A stretch of DNA of 16,101 nt from JAVBLD01 sp031553705 (GTDB taxonomy: Bacteria; Bacteroidota; Bacteroidia; Bacteroidales; Marinifilaceae), in NCBI GenBank assembly GCA_031553705.1, contig JAVBLD010000027.1:1-16101 (forward strand), read 5' to 3'. The stretch's first letter is position 1. The number at the start of each line of letters is the position of its first letter. This document shows, in pieces, positions 8,732 through 15,944 of the stretch. A model generated the notes under the pieces. That model had not been told where the DNA came from. It saw only the letters and a program-made list of their open reading frames with translations, and ran no database searches. Made by a program: the position numbers and the translations under genes.

Positions 8732-9460
8732 ATGAGACGATTATATAATTATATTGGAATATTGGGCATAGCCCTTTTGTTTGCGGGGGCTTGTACCGAG
8801 GCGGACAAGGAGACGTTCCGGGGACCCGAGTCGATCTATTTCAGGATGCCGCAGGGAGATACGACTCTTATTATACGGAAGGATACGGTGATCTATTCTT
8901 TCGCTTTCGATCCTGTGCTTACCCAGCGGGAGATATACATCCCGGTTGAGGTAATCGGCTTTGCCAGCAGTCACGACAGGACCTATACGATAAAAGTAGC
9001 TAATGTAAAGAATACAAAATCCGGTGTGCATTATGAAGCGATCAGCGAACAGCAGCACTTTCCGGCGGGAAAGATGCTGGATTCGTTGAAGGTTGTATTT
9101 AACCGTACCGAAGATATGCAGCGGGAAGCGTGTAAGATTGAGATTATGATAAAAGCCGGAGGAGATTTTGTGCAGGGAATTACAGAGAGTCTTTTGGTGG
9201 CGATACAGGTGTCCGACATCCTTGAAGAGCCGTCCTGGTGGGAGATGTGGCGTCCTATTCTGGGAGTGTACGATCACCAGATCTACAGACAGTGGATTAA
9301 AATATGGGGAGGAACCGGCGATCTGAGCGGTTATACGGGCACCAGTTGGTTTGAGGCTCCGCAGGTGCTGACGGCTATTATTGATCTGAAGAAGTTTTTT
9401 GAAGCGAATTCCGCATATTATAGCAATGATGTACGGATTATTATACCGGGGCCTAAATAA
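8732..9460 (+). CDS. DUF4843 domain lipoprotein
   Basis: This encodes a 242-residue lipoprotein. The ATG at 8732 gives MRRLYNYIGILGIALLFAGA followed by Cys21 and acidic TEAD. Acidic residues right after the cysteine match the Bacteroidetes surface-export signal, so surface exposure is likely. The body shows DUF4843 features: ESIYFRMPQGDT, paired strands VIYSFAFDPV and EIYIPVEVIG, the GVHYEAISEQQHFPAGK segment, and a tryptophan-rich WWEMWRPILGVYD stretch. DUF4843 proteins typically follow SusD in such operons. They are thought to be accessory surface components, but their ligand is unknown. It starts 38 nt after susD and ends 31 nt before the PKD-like gene. A further ATG at 8708 would put eight residues in front of a good signal peptide and is not preferred. 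Confidence 0.85.
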   Translation: MRRLYNYIGILGIALLFAGACTEADKETFRGPESIYFRMPQGDTTLIIRKDTVIYSFAFDPVLTQREIYIPVEVIGFASSHDRTYTIKVANVKNTKSGVHYEAISEQQHFPAGKMLDSLKVVFNRTEDMQREACKIEIMIKAGGDFVQGITESLLVAIQVSDILEEPSWWEMWRPILGVYDHQIYRQWIKIWGGTGDLSGYTGTSWFEAPQVLTAIIDLKKFFEANSAYYSNDVRIIIPGPK

Positions 9461-9491
9461 AACGGAAAATAAGAATTTTAAAATTGTGGAT

Positions 9492-10937
9492 ATGAGAAAG
9501 TATATAATATACCTGCTTGTTCTATATCTGGTGACCGGATGTACCGAAGATAAAGGAAATTACCAGTATGCCGTCCTGAATACGATAAAGATCGATGGTT
9601 TTGCTGCGGACACGACATTCCGGGTGGATCAGTATGACACATTGAAAATCAACCCTGTATTGCATTTTGAATCCGGAGCACCGACAGATCTGAGTTATGA
9701 ATGGAAGATCGACCATAAAATCGTATCGACAGATCCGGTGTGTCGTGTGGAGGTATCCGATAAACCGAAGGCAGGAAACGGATATTATACCGCCGGTTTA
9801 TGTGTAACGGATAATGCGACCAATTTGAAGTATTATAAGGATTTCAAAGTGGTGGTCGGAACCCCGTTTACCAATGCGCTTTATATCTTAAGCGAACAGA
9901 GCGAAGAGCGGTCGATGTTGTCGTTTCAACGTCGGGATAAACCGGATGCCCCGTTGGTACATAATGTTTTCGAAAATGCCAATCCTGATTTCGGGCATTT
10001 GGGTAAAAAGCCCCGGCAGGTTTTTAACCAGACCTTTCCGACAACCATGTTCGGAGTGCTCAGCGCGGAGGGCGATAAAAAGATGGTATTGCTGGATCCC
10101 TCTTTTATGGAGATGACCCAGTATTATACCGAAGAGGTGATCCGGGGTGGGTATAAAGGGGAGTTTAAGCCGGAAAAGATCTCGTTATATATGGGAGGTA
10201 TGATTGTCAGCGGCGGAAAGATATTCGGTTACAATTATATGCGCAACAAGGCGATTTACCGTCCGATTGCCGGGGATTACGAGTTTGCTTCCTGGATTGA
10301 TACCCATGAATCATTCGATAGCTATGTATGGGTAAGTTATGATAATAAGGGCGAGCGGTTTGTGTCGCTAAAGCCTGGAAATGACGTACTGGCTTATGAT
10401 ATAGTGACTCCTTTAACGATCAAGAATCAAAGTACCTCTGGTCAGAAGTTTTTTGCCGCCGGAAGCGAGAAAGCCGGCAGCATGGATGTGAAAAAACATA
10501 TCATGCTTTACGATAAAAGCACTAATAAAGCTCATTTCTACACCATCACCGTAGGGTTCAGTTTTTTTACATTTGAAGGCGATGTGACTGCTTCTGCCAA
10601 AACAATGGAAAAAGAGAATCTGATAGATGAGCATTCTGTTTGTATCTTTAGCAAATCGTTGTACTGGTATATTGCCAATAATAATGTAATAAAACGGCTT
10701 CATCGTGACGGCGGCGAGCCTGCCGTCTGGTTTACCGCCCCGAAAGGAAATGTGATCGCAATGATGACCGACGAAACAAAGGACGCAGCCGATAAACGCC
10801 TTTTTATCGCTACCTACGACGGAACAAAGAGTTATATCTATGTGATCGACATCCTTACCAAAGCGTTGTTGGAAGAACCAATGGAGGTGGACGGAAAGAT
10901 TGTTTCGATGGTTCTAAAGGGGAAATGGACATATTGA
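9492..10937 (+). CDS. PKD-like family surface lipoprotein
   Basis: This encodes a 481-residue lipoprotein. The start is the ATG at 9492, which gives MRKYIIYLLVLYLVTG, then Cys17 and TEDKGNY. The acidic residues after the cysteine suggest display on the cell surface. The N-terminal third has an Ig/PKD-like fold signature (DQYDTLKINPVLHFES, LSYEWKIDHKIVS, GYYTAGLCVTDNATNLKYYKDFKVVV). The rest is beta-rich with recurring short strands (YILSEQSEERSMLSF, MVLLDPSFMEMTQYY, RLFIATYDGTKSYIYVIDI), resembling an irregular beta-propeller. That last point is inference. This family regularly follows DUF4843 genes in SusCD operons and probably binds or positions the ligand. No catalytic motif is seen. It is the last gene before a strong terminator, so the operon likely ends here. 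An in-frame TTG at 9399 overlaps the previous gene and is rejected. Confidence 0.85.
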   Translation: MRKYIIYLLVLYLVTGCTEDKGNYQYAVLNTIKIDGFAADTTFRVDQYDTLKINPVLHFESGAPTDLSYEWKIDHKIVSTDPVCRVEVSDKPKAGNGYYTAGLCVTDNATNLKYYKDFKVVVGTPFTNALYILSEQSEERSMLSFQRRDKPDAPLVHNVFENANPDFGHLGKKPRQVFNQTFPTTMFGVLSAEGDKKMVLLDPSFMEMTQYYTEEVIRGGYKGEFKPEKISLYMGGMIVSGGKIFGYNYMRNKAIYRPIAGDYEFASWIDTHESFDSYVWVSYDNKGERFVSLKPGNDVLAYDIVTPLTIKNQSTSGQKFFAAGSEKAGSMDVKKHIMLYDKSTNKAHFYTITVGFSFFTFEGDVTASAKTMEKENLIDEHSVCIFSKSLYWYIANNNVIKRLHRDGGEPAVWFTAPKGNVIAMMTDETKDAADKRLFIATYDGTKSYIYVIDILTKALLEEPMEVDGKIVSMVLKGKWTY

Positions 10938-10962
10938 TAGTTGATAATATAAATTTGTAAAG

Positions 10963-10987
10963 AGCTGTCCAATCGGACAGCTTTTTA
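10963..10987 (+). terminator. Intrinsic terminator of the SusCD operon
   Basis: AGCTGTCC (10963-10970) and GGACAGCT (10975-10982) form a perfect 8-bp stem with tetraloop AATC. The stem is followed by TTTT and preceded by A-rich bases that extend the pairing. It lies 26 nt after the last operon gene and is the clearest terminator in the window. Confidence 0.9.
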
Positions 10988-11268
10988 CAAATTCGGCTGG
11001 AGCTTGATATATATATATATAATTCCTTATATAGCTGAATTTTAAAGATTATTGAATAAAAGGCATAATTTGTTGCCATTGTGGTTAAAAGTTATATATC
11101 TGCAGTAATTAAACTAAATGCAAAAGATAAAAGTGGAGTGTGTATAAATTAAAATCGGTTGCAGATAATTGATAAGTTTGGTTTTTAGGTAGTTTGCAAA
11201 TAGAGTAATTTTATTTCCTTTTGCCCATCTGTTTTATAAATAGAATATTGACTTTAAACTTAAGAATT
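10988..11268. other. AT-rich gene-free stretch with (AT)7 tract
   Basis: No gene can be supported here. The stretch is clearly richer in A+T than the operon before it and contains an uninterrupted (AT)7 tract at 11007-11020. It must include the promoter of the small secreted protein that starts at 11269. A TAATTTTA element near 11198 is a weak -7 candidate, without a properly spaced -33. The change in base composition marks the boundary between the SusCD operon and the following accessory region. Confidence 0.5.
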
Positions 11269-11589
11269 ATGAAACGGTTTATATTAATTTTGGCATTAGG
11301 CATTGTTTCTATTGGTTTGGCACCTATTATATTACATGCTGCAGGAGGGCTGCCAGCTGTTATTATATCTGCAGACAAAACAGAAATTAATGCAGGAGAG
11401 TCAGTAACTCTTATGATTTCAACGATAGGTATACCTACATCAATGAATGTTACTTCAACCGGAGGAACATTAGACGGGCATTTAATAACTTTTAATGTAC
11501 CAGGGACCTATACAGTAACAGTAACGGCATATTTTGCAGGATATACCAGCCCATTTAGGTCCTCCGTTGAAATAATAGTTCGTTGGTAA
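11269..11589 (+). CDS. Small secreted Ig-like domain protein, function unknown
   Basis: This encodes a 106-residue exported protein. The ATG at 11269 follows AAGAATT. An earlier in-frame TTG (11221) would only add residues before the signal peptide. The signal peptide is about residues 1-24 (MKRFILILALGIVSIG, ending LHA, then AGG). No lipobox cysteine is seen, so it is predicted to be periplasmic or secreted. The mature part of about 80 residues has a bacterial Ig/PKD-like pattern: ISADKTEINAGESVTLMIST, a central TSTGGTLDGHLITF, then NVPGTYTVTVTAYFAGYTS and a final strand EIIVRW. Such domains bind or bridge surface structures. On its own it is too small to assign a role. Its coding sequence is AT-rich compared with the SusCD genes, and it is followed by a hairpin and a decapitated receptor gene. 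Confidence 0.75.
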   Translation: MKRFILILALGIVSIGLAPIILHAAGGLPAVIISADKTEINAGESVTLMISTIGIPTSMNVTSTGGTLDGHLITFNVPGTYTVTVTAYFAGYTSPFRSSVEIIVRW

Positions 11590-11649
11590 CATTAATCTCA
11601 AAAGATTATAGTAAGTTGATAAGAAAATAATATTTCTAGATATAATAGA

Positions 11650-11686
11650 TTTAATAACCGGCTGTGATGGGAAGTCGGTTATTAAA
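11650..11686 (+). terminator. Hairpin after the small Ig-like gene
   Basis: TTTAATAACCG (11650-11660) pairs perfectly with CGGTTATTAAA (11676-11686), giving an 11-bp stem and a 15-nt loop. It lies 60 nt past the stop. The 3' side is not T-rich (GATTTAC), so termination may be weak. The open frame of the receptor remnant begins right at its 3' arm. Confidence 0.55.
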
Positions 11687-13170
11687 GATTTACAGATTGG
11701 ACATACATTTTATTATCAAAAACAGAGCAGAACTGGGATTATCATACAGATCATTTTTCTGTTTCTTCTCAACTTAATGTTGATAAAAAGATAAAACATC
11801 ATTCTATCTCATTTTCAATGTCTTCGGCCCATTTTAAATCCAACAGCGTGGGAGTGCAGAATGACAGTGTATATAGTATCGGATTAACCGAACGTACTCT
11901 TCTACACATTGATTCAGATGAATCAACGATGGAATTGTATTCATCCTTGAATTATAATATTAATTTTAATCGAGTTGGCAGAGTGACCCTTAAATCGTCG
12001 GTTGGATATCAAAAATCGTCGTTTTATAAACGTGCAATAGATCAATATACCGGTATTCCTGACTATGCACTTTCCGGAGACGAATCGTCAAGTTCGACAA
12101 TGATTCGTGAAGGTATAGAGTATGCCTTTACAAAAGGTCGCCATAGTATTACTGCATCGTTAAGTTATCAGGGGATATTTATTCGCCGTGATGAACGTTT
12201 TCCCGATGTTGATGCCAGACAGAAACGTTTTTATGCTTTTATTCCTGAGGTAACTTATTTAATCGGGCAATATACTCCTAAGCAATGGCAGATATATCTT
12301 TCAATGAGAGAAGAAACTTTCCCGTTGGCATTTCTTTCTGCCCGGCTTGATGCCACTAATCCGGTGTATCTTAAAACCGGCAATCCCGATCTGAAATCTC
12401 CCCGAAAATATGATTTCGGTTTGTTGAGGTTTGTCTTTGATGATAAAAAAACGTGTCAATTGAAATTATTTGCCTATTTGTATTGTAATAAGATTATAAA
12501 TAATCGTATTTATTTTGCTAATCCCACAATACTGTCTGATTATGGCAATTATGAAGTACCGGCAGGTGCGACATTGATGTTACCTGTAAATGCGGACCGT
12601 TCGATAGAAATTAGTCCAAGTATCGAATATAAGACCCAGCTCCTTTCGATCAAATCGATCTTTAATATAAAGGCCGAATATCGTTATGGAAATCCGCAGG
12701 AGGGTGTTAATAATACATTGGTGCGGACTTATCAGCATAGCGGGAATGTTGCGATGAGTTTGACGTCCAATTTTTCCCGGGAGTTTCGTGCCGAGTTGAG
12801 AAATATTACCCAATACCGCCGGTTTGAGAATAGTCTAAAAAATGTTGATGAAAACTGGTCGGAGGCTGCAGGGGTTAATTTCCGGTGGGATTTTCTGGAG
12901 AGGGCTTACCTGACGGGTTTGTATACATTTGAATACTTAGAGAATACTTACTCCGATGCTATCGAGAATCATATACTTAATGCCTCTGTCGGTTGCCGGG
13001 TATTTAAAAACCGCAAAGGGACCATTTCGTTCAATGCTTACGATATCTTTGACCGTACTGCTAATTTTATAACTACGGCTAGTAATCAGCTTGTCAATAA
13101 TCAGTATAAGCAACTATCTTCCAGTTTTTTCTCGATAGCTTTCGAGTATAAGTTTAATAATACGAAATAG
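11686..13170 (+). pseudogene. 5'-truncated TonB-dependent receptor, C-terminal beta-barrel only
   Basis: The frame is open from just after a TAA at 11683-11685, with the first ATG at 11818 (450 residues from there). Receptor-like residues already appear before that ATG (NWDYHTDHFSVSSQLNVDKK), so the ATG is not a natural beginning. The body consists of repeated amphipathic strands typical of the outer-membrane beta-barrel family (OMP_b-brl_3-like). It includes TGNPDLKSPRKYDFGL, a hallmark of this family's barrels, and ends in FFSIAFEYKFNNTK. Signal peptide, carboxypeptidase-like domain and plug, normally about 300-350 residues, are absent upstream, where only the small Ig-like gene and a hairpin lie. 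Without them it cannot be exported or gated. The retained part has no stop or frameshift, so the loss of the front may be recent. Alternatively it is one half of a recombining receptor. Confidence 0.8.
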
Positions 13171-13220
13171 GCGTATCGTATGGAATAAAGTAAATGTATA
13201 TATTATGTTGTAAGGTTTTA

Positions 13221-13228
13221 TATCTTTG
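13221..13228 (+). promoter_or_regulatory. -7 promoter element for the membrane protein gene
   Basis: TATCTTTG matches TAnnTTTG exactly and lies 29 nt before the ATG at 13258. The -33 region is unremarkable. A promoter here means the gene does not depend on read-through from the receptor remnant, and it supports the 13258 start over the in-frame TTG at 13231. Confidence 0.6.
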
Positions 13229-13257
13229 CCGTGTTGTATAAACCAAAACCGTTTGTT

Positions 13258-14085
13258 ATGGATATTGAGAAAGTAAAAAATTATAATCAGAAGATGTTGG
13301 CGGTCTTTGTTAGTCTTGGCATAGTGCTTCTGTTGGTCGTTATTACGATTTTAATCATTGAAGCCTTGCCGGGCGGAGGGGGGCATCATGACACTCCTCC
13401 TGGATTGATTGCCGGTCAGAAAGTAGAGACGTTAAACCAGAATAATTTACGGAAGCAGGTTATATCATACGAGACCCCTTGGCTGATCGATACGGTAAAA
13501 TCCGTTTATGTCGTACCGGTATCGATAAAGACCCTGAAGAAACCGGAAGAGGTGGCATCGGGGGAAAACAACTCTCTTCGTTTATTCGATGTTACGTCTT
13601 CCAAAATGGAAAGCGATAACTACACTTGGAGATCGTTTGACGGTCAATATACCAACCTGTTGCTTTATTCGCCCAAAATGGGAAGTACGATATCTCTGTT
13701 CAGTGAAAGGGTAATGGTAGGCCAAGTACGGGCATATTATTTCAAAGATGATATCTTGCTTGTTTTTTACATTGCGTCCAAAGATACCGATGAAAATGGA
13801 GTGATCGATTTGCATGATCTCCGGGGTTTAGGCATTTATTCGTTGAATACCGGGGTGATGAGGAGGATATCCGATGGGGATAACCGGATCGAAGATTATG
13901 TTTTCCTGAAAGATTCGAAAGATATGCTGTTGGAGTTTAAGCTGGGCCAATATAAAGAGAATCAGTTCGATGGTTACCAGTCTCCGGGAAAGATCATGAG
14001 ATACGGTTTCGATTCACAGCAGTTGGCCGATATTGTTTCCAGTCAGATCCAGACCGATATGCAGAAGCTGGTGGAAGGAAAATAG
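13258..14085 (+). CDS. Unrecognised single-pass membrane protein with an EF-hand-like loop
   Basis: I do not recognise a named family for this 275-residue protein. A short N-terminus (MDIEKVKNYNQKM) precedes one long hydrophobic helix (about 14-36, LAVFVSLGIVLLLVVITILII). A glycine/histidine/proline linker follows (GGGGHHDTPPG, about 39-49), then a mostly beta-type extracytoplasmic domain of about 225 residues. No cleavage site or lipobox is seen, so it is probably anchored in the inner membrane facing the periplasm. Residues 176-187 (DTDENGVIDLHD) fit a calcium-binding EF-hand/dockerin loop: D1, D3, N5, G6, I8, D12. There is only one such loop, so calcium binding is a suggestion. It has its own -7 element and runs convergent to the ECF sigma gene, ending 41 nt from that gene's stop. 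It is intact and has ordinary codon use for the window. Confidence 0.75.
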   Translation: MDIEKVKNYNQKMLAVFVSLGIVLLLVVITILIIEALPGGGGHHDTPPGLIAGQKVETLNQNNLRKQVISYETPWLIDTVKSVYVVPVSIKTLKKPEEVASGENNSLRLFDVTSSKMESDNYTWRSFDGQYTNLLLYSPKMGSTISLFSERVMVGQVRAYYFKDDILLVFYIASKDTDENGVIDLHDLRGLGIYSLNTGVMRRISDGDNRIEDYVFLKDSKDMLLEFKLGQYKENQFDGYQSPGKIMRYGFDSQQLADIVSSQIQTDMQKLVEGK

Positions 14086-14126
14086 AGGAGGCTTCGAATC
14101 TGGATTGTAATATCTAGGTAACATCT

Positions 14127-14678
14127 TTATGACAGCAATACAATCAATTCCAGCAAATGCTTTAGCCGTTCGCGCATAAAGTGATTGGCGTTATTCTTAT
14201 GCTTCTTTACCGTATGGATCGTGATCCGGAGCTGTGTGGCGATCTCTTCGTGGGGTATGCCGTCGAGGCTCATTTTATATACCGCTTTGGCGGCAGGCGA
14301 TAACTCTTCAAAAACAGCCAGTACTTCCCGGAATACCTCTGTCTCGACTACATTATCCAGAAATGAGACATCCTCTTCCGGATTGTAGTATTCGGTGTAG
14401 CGATCTTTTACTTTCTGGTGACGGATAATGTTCAGACAGGCCCGTTGCACTACTTGGTAGAGAAAGGCTTTTATTGTATTTACTGAGGTAAAATCCCGGC
14501 GTTTTTTCCACAGATGGACAAACGCATCCTGCACAAGATCGTCTATTGCCTCTTTATCTGCAAGGTATTTCGAAGCAAAATAACGCAACGGGGAGGCATA
14601 TTGTTCATATATCTTCCGGAATGCGTTTTCATTTCCCGCATTAAAATACGTTATTATATCCTGAACCTGTTCTTCCAA
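14127..14678 (-). CDS. ECF-family RNA polymerase sigma-70 factor
   Basis: This encodes a 183-residue sigma factor of the Bacteroidetes ECF group that works with FecR anti-sigma factors. Region 2 covers about 16-88 (AFRKIYEQYASPLRYFASKYL, then DLVQDAFVHLWKKR and a TIKAFLYQVVQRACLNIIRH stretch). The linker is acidic. Region 4 (about 118-170) carries the DNA-binding helix-turn-helix (LSPAAKAVYKMSLDG, HEEIATQLRITIHTVKKH). The start is unusual: a TGA lies five codons upstream and there is no in-frame ATG before residue 136, so the TTG at 14676-14678 is the likely initiator. Sigma genes of this kind normally sit directly upstream of fecR. Here the only FecR gene in view is 11 kb away on the other strand. 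It may pair with that FecR or with one outside the window. Its immediate neighbours are the membrane protein gene and the GH92 remnant. Confidence 0.92.
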   Translation of the reverse strand: MEEQVQDIITYFNAGNENAFRKIYEQYASPLRYFASKYLADKEAIDDLVQDAFVHLWKKRRDFTSVNTIKAFLYQVVQRACLNIIRHQKVKDRYTEYYNPEEDVSFLDNVVETEVFREVLAVFEELSPAAKAVYKMSLDGIPHEEIATQLRITIHTVKKHKNNANHFMRERLKHLLELIVLLS

Positions 14679-14823
14679 AACGGTAAATAATCAATGCATT
14701 ATTGATTTAATTGTTTGTGCACGAATGGTATGGGAAATTTGTTGCACACTATTTGTCCATACGAAATTATAAAAATATTTTATATCGCTGATATTTTTGA
14801 AAAAAAAATGGGGACAGAAAAAT

Positions 14824-15126
14824 AATCCGGTTTGTCCTGCCGGCGACGAATATGTGATCGGTTCTCCTTTATTTACGGCGGCAACAATTTATCTGGAAAA
14901 TGGAGAAAAGATCTCTATAAAAGTCGAACAAAACAGTGCAGAGAACCGGTATATCCAGTCATTGAAATGGAATAATAAAACCTATACGAAGAACTATTAA
15001 AATCACTTCGATCTGCTAAAGGGGACAGAATTAAAATTCCGGATGGGAAAAGAGCCGGAACGGAATAGGAGAGTAAAAGAGGAAGATGCTCCATATTCCT
15101 ATAGTAAATCAAAAACCGGAAATTAA
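14824..15126 (+). pseudogene. C-terminal remnant of a GH92 alpha-mannosidase gene
   Basis: Only about the last 100 codons remain of a family that is normally about 700-760 residues. The frame reads NPVCPAGDEYVIGSPLF, then ATIYLENGEKISI, NSAENRYIQSLKWNNKTYTKNY, a TAA stop (14998-15000), NHFDLLKGTELKFRMGKEP, and finally DAPYSYSK with a second stop at 15124-15126. These blocks match the conserved C-terminal half-domain of GH92 exo-acting alpha-mannosidases (the P-V-x-P, EYVIGSPLF, YIQS, HFDLLKG and PYS motifs). Upstream of about 14824 the match stops abruptly in an A-run. The catalytic domain is gone, so it cannot be active. GH92 enzymes trim alpha-mannosides such as host or fungal N-glycans. 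Whether this gene once served the SusCD locus is inference. Confidence 0.85.
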
Positions 15127-15150
15127 AGGATAAGCTAACATTATTAACTT

Positions 15151-15195
15151 CCACCCTGTTTTCGATTTTTGTGGTAAAATAGGGTGGTTTTATTA
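15151..15195 (+). terminator. Hairpin terminator after the GH92 remnant
   Basis: CCACCCTGTTTT (15151-15162) pairs with AAAATAGGGTGG (15176-15187), giving 12 bp with one G-U pair and a 13-nt loop. TTTTATTA follows. It resembles the hairpin at 15895-15938. It was probably the original terminator of the GH92 gene. Confidence 0.8.
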
Positions 15196-15435
15196 TGATG
15201 TTATAATGCGATACAGTTCCACAAGGCCTTTTTAAATAGTAGAAGTTAACTTCACTTAAATAGAGCTTTATTTTTCTGTAATGAAATGTACTGATATATA
15301 ATGTGTTAAAGTGTTTGTTCTTATTTATTGAAAATATTTTTTGAAAAAAAAAGAAAAATGACTAGTCTTTTTCAGTCCTTTTGTTGTTTTATATATAAAG
15401 AAAACTAACTTGATTTAACTACAAAAAACTGTATC
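15196..15435. promoter_or_regulatory. AT-rich leader region of the small secreted protein
   Basis: No gene is seen between the GH92 remnant's terminator and the ATG at 15436. A perfect 12-bp palindrome, GAAGTTAACTTC, lies at 15242-15253 and may be an operator. A TTTG (15380-15383) and TAACTTGA (15406-15413) pair with a 22-nt spacer is a possible but imperfect -33/-7 promoter. An A9 run lies just before 15357. All of these are suggestions from sequence pattern only. Confidence 0.35.
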
Positions 15436-15825
15436 ATGAAAAAACTAGGACAATTTTTTATTGCAACGGCATTAGTGTTTATGTCATTTACAACTTTTGC
15501 AAAAGCTGAAAACTATAATTTCAGTGTAGTATATTGTGTTGATAATGAGGATGGAATAGATGTCAGGGTATATAATAATCTATTCGGTAATTTTTGTATT
15601 TATAACCAGACCCTTGCTCCGTCAACAAATTGGAGAATAGCGACTTTTAATGTATATGATCCTTATCTTCCAGATACAAGCCTGGAATATTATGAAGTGA
15701 TAATAAGTTTTGAATACAATGGATATTTTCATGTATATTATTATAACTTATCGGATATAATAGGTGAGACGATCGAGATTACTCCTCCCGAGGATTGGAA
15801 TCCTTGGCCTTGGATCCTTTTTTAA
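15436..15825 (+). CDS. Small secreted aromatic-rich protein, function unknown
   Basis: I do not recognise this 129-residue protein. It has a clear signal peptide (MKKLGQFFIATALVFMSF, cleavage after TTFAKA at about residue 24) and no lipobox, so it should be periplasmic or secreted. The mature part of about 105 residues is acidic and strikingly rich in tyrosine, phenylalanine and tryptophan (VVYCVDNEDGIDVRVYNNLF, EYYEVIISFEYNGYFHVYYY, WNPWPWILF at the end). Two cysteines (CVDNED and FCIYN) are about 19 residues apart and may form a disulfide. It looks like a small beta-sandwich. It is intact, AT-rich and alone, with a good ATG and hairpin terminators on both sides. The layout resembles the Ig-like gene at 11269-11589 (small, exported, next to a gene remnant), but the two proteins share no clear similarity. 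Confidence 0.8.
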   Translation: MKKLGQFFIATALVFMSFTTFAKAENYNFSVVYCVDNEDGIDVRVYNNLFGNFCIYNQTLAPSTNWRIATFNVYDPYLPDTSLEYYEVIISFEYNGYFHVYYYNLSDIIGETIEITPPEDWNPWPWILF

Positions 15826-15894
15826 AACAGACGTATTAGATATATCTATTTTATAGAAAAGTTTAGAAATATTTTATAACTAGTTGGTTTTCTT

Positions 15895-15938
15895 CCACCC
15901 CATTTTTTATCGCTTATGAAAAAGTGGGGTGGTTTGTT
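15895..15938 (+). terminator. Terminator of the small secreted protein gene
   Basis: CCACCCCATTTTT (15895-15907) pairs with AAAAAGTGGGGTGG (15919-15932), about 13 bp with one bulged G. TTTGTTGTTT follows. It lies 69 nt after the stop and is strongly similar to the hairpin at 15151-15195. Confidence 0.82.
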
Positions 15939-15944
15939 GTTTAA

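Noticed and set aside
8741..9277. 178-codon minus-strand frame inside the DUF4843 gene
   Set aside because: Shadow of the real gene, with no start context or recognisable motifs.
9399..9491. Overlap of the PKD-like gene with the DUF4843 gene
   Set aside because: The upstream TTG start would precede a complete lipoprotein signal peptide that begins at the ATG 9492.
11007..11020. (AT)7 tract as a phase-variable element
   Set aside because: It is about 250 nt from the next start and not in a promoter spacer that I can identify, so there is no evidence for a switch.
14915..15154. 79-codon minus-strand frame across the GH92 remnant
   Set aside because: The plus strand shows clear GH92 motifs here; the minus frame shows none and overlaps the terminator.
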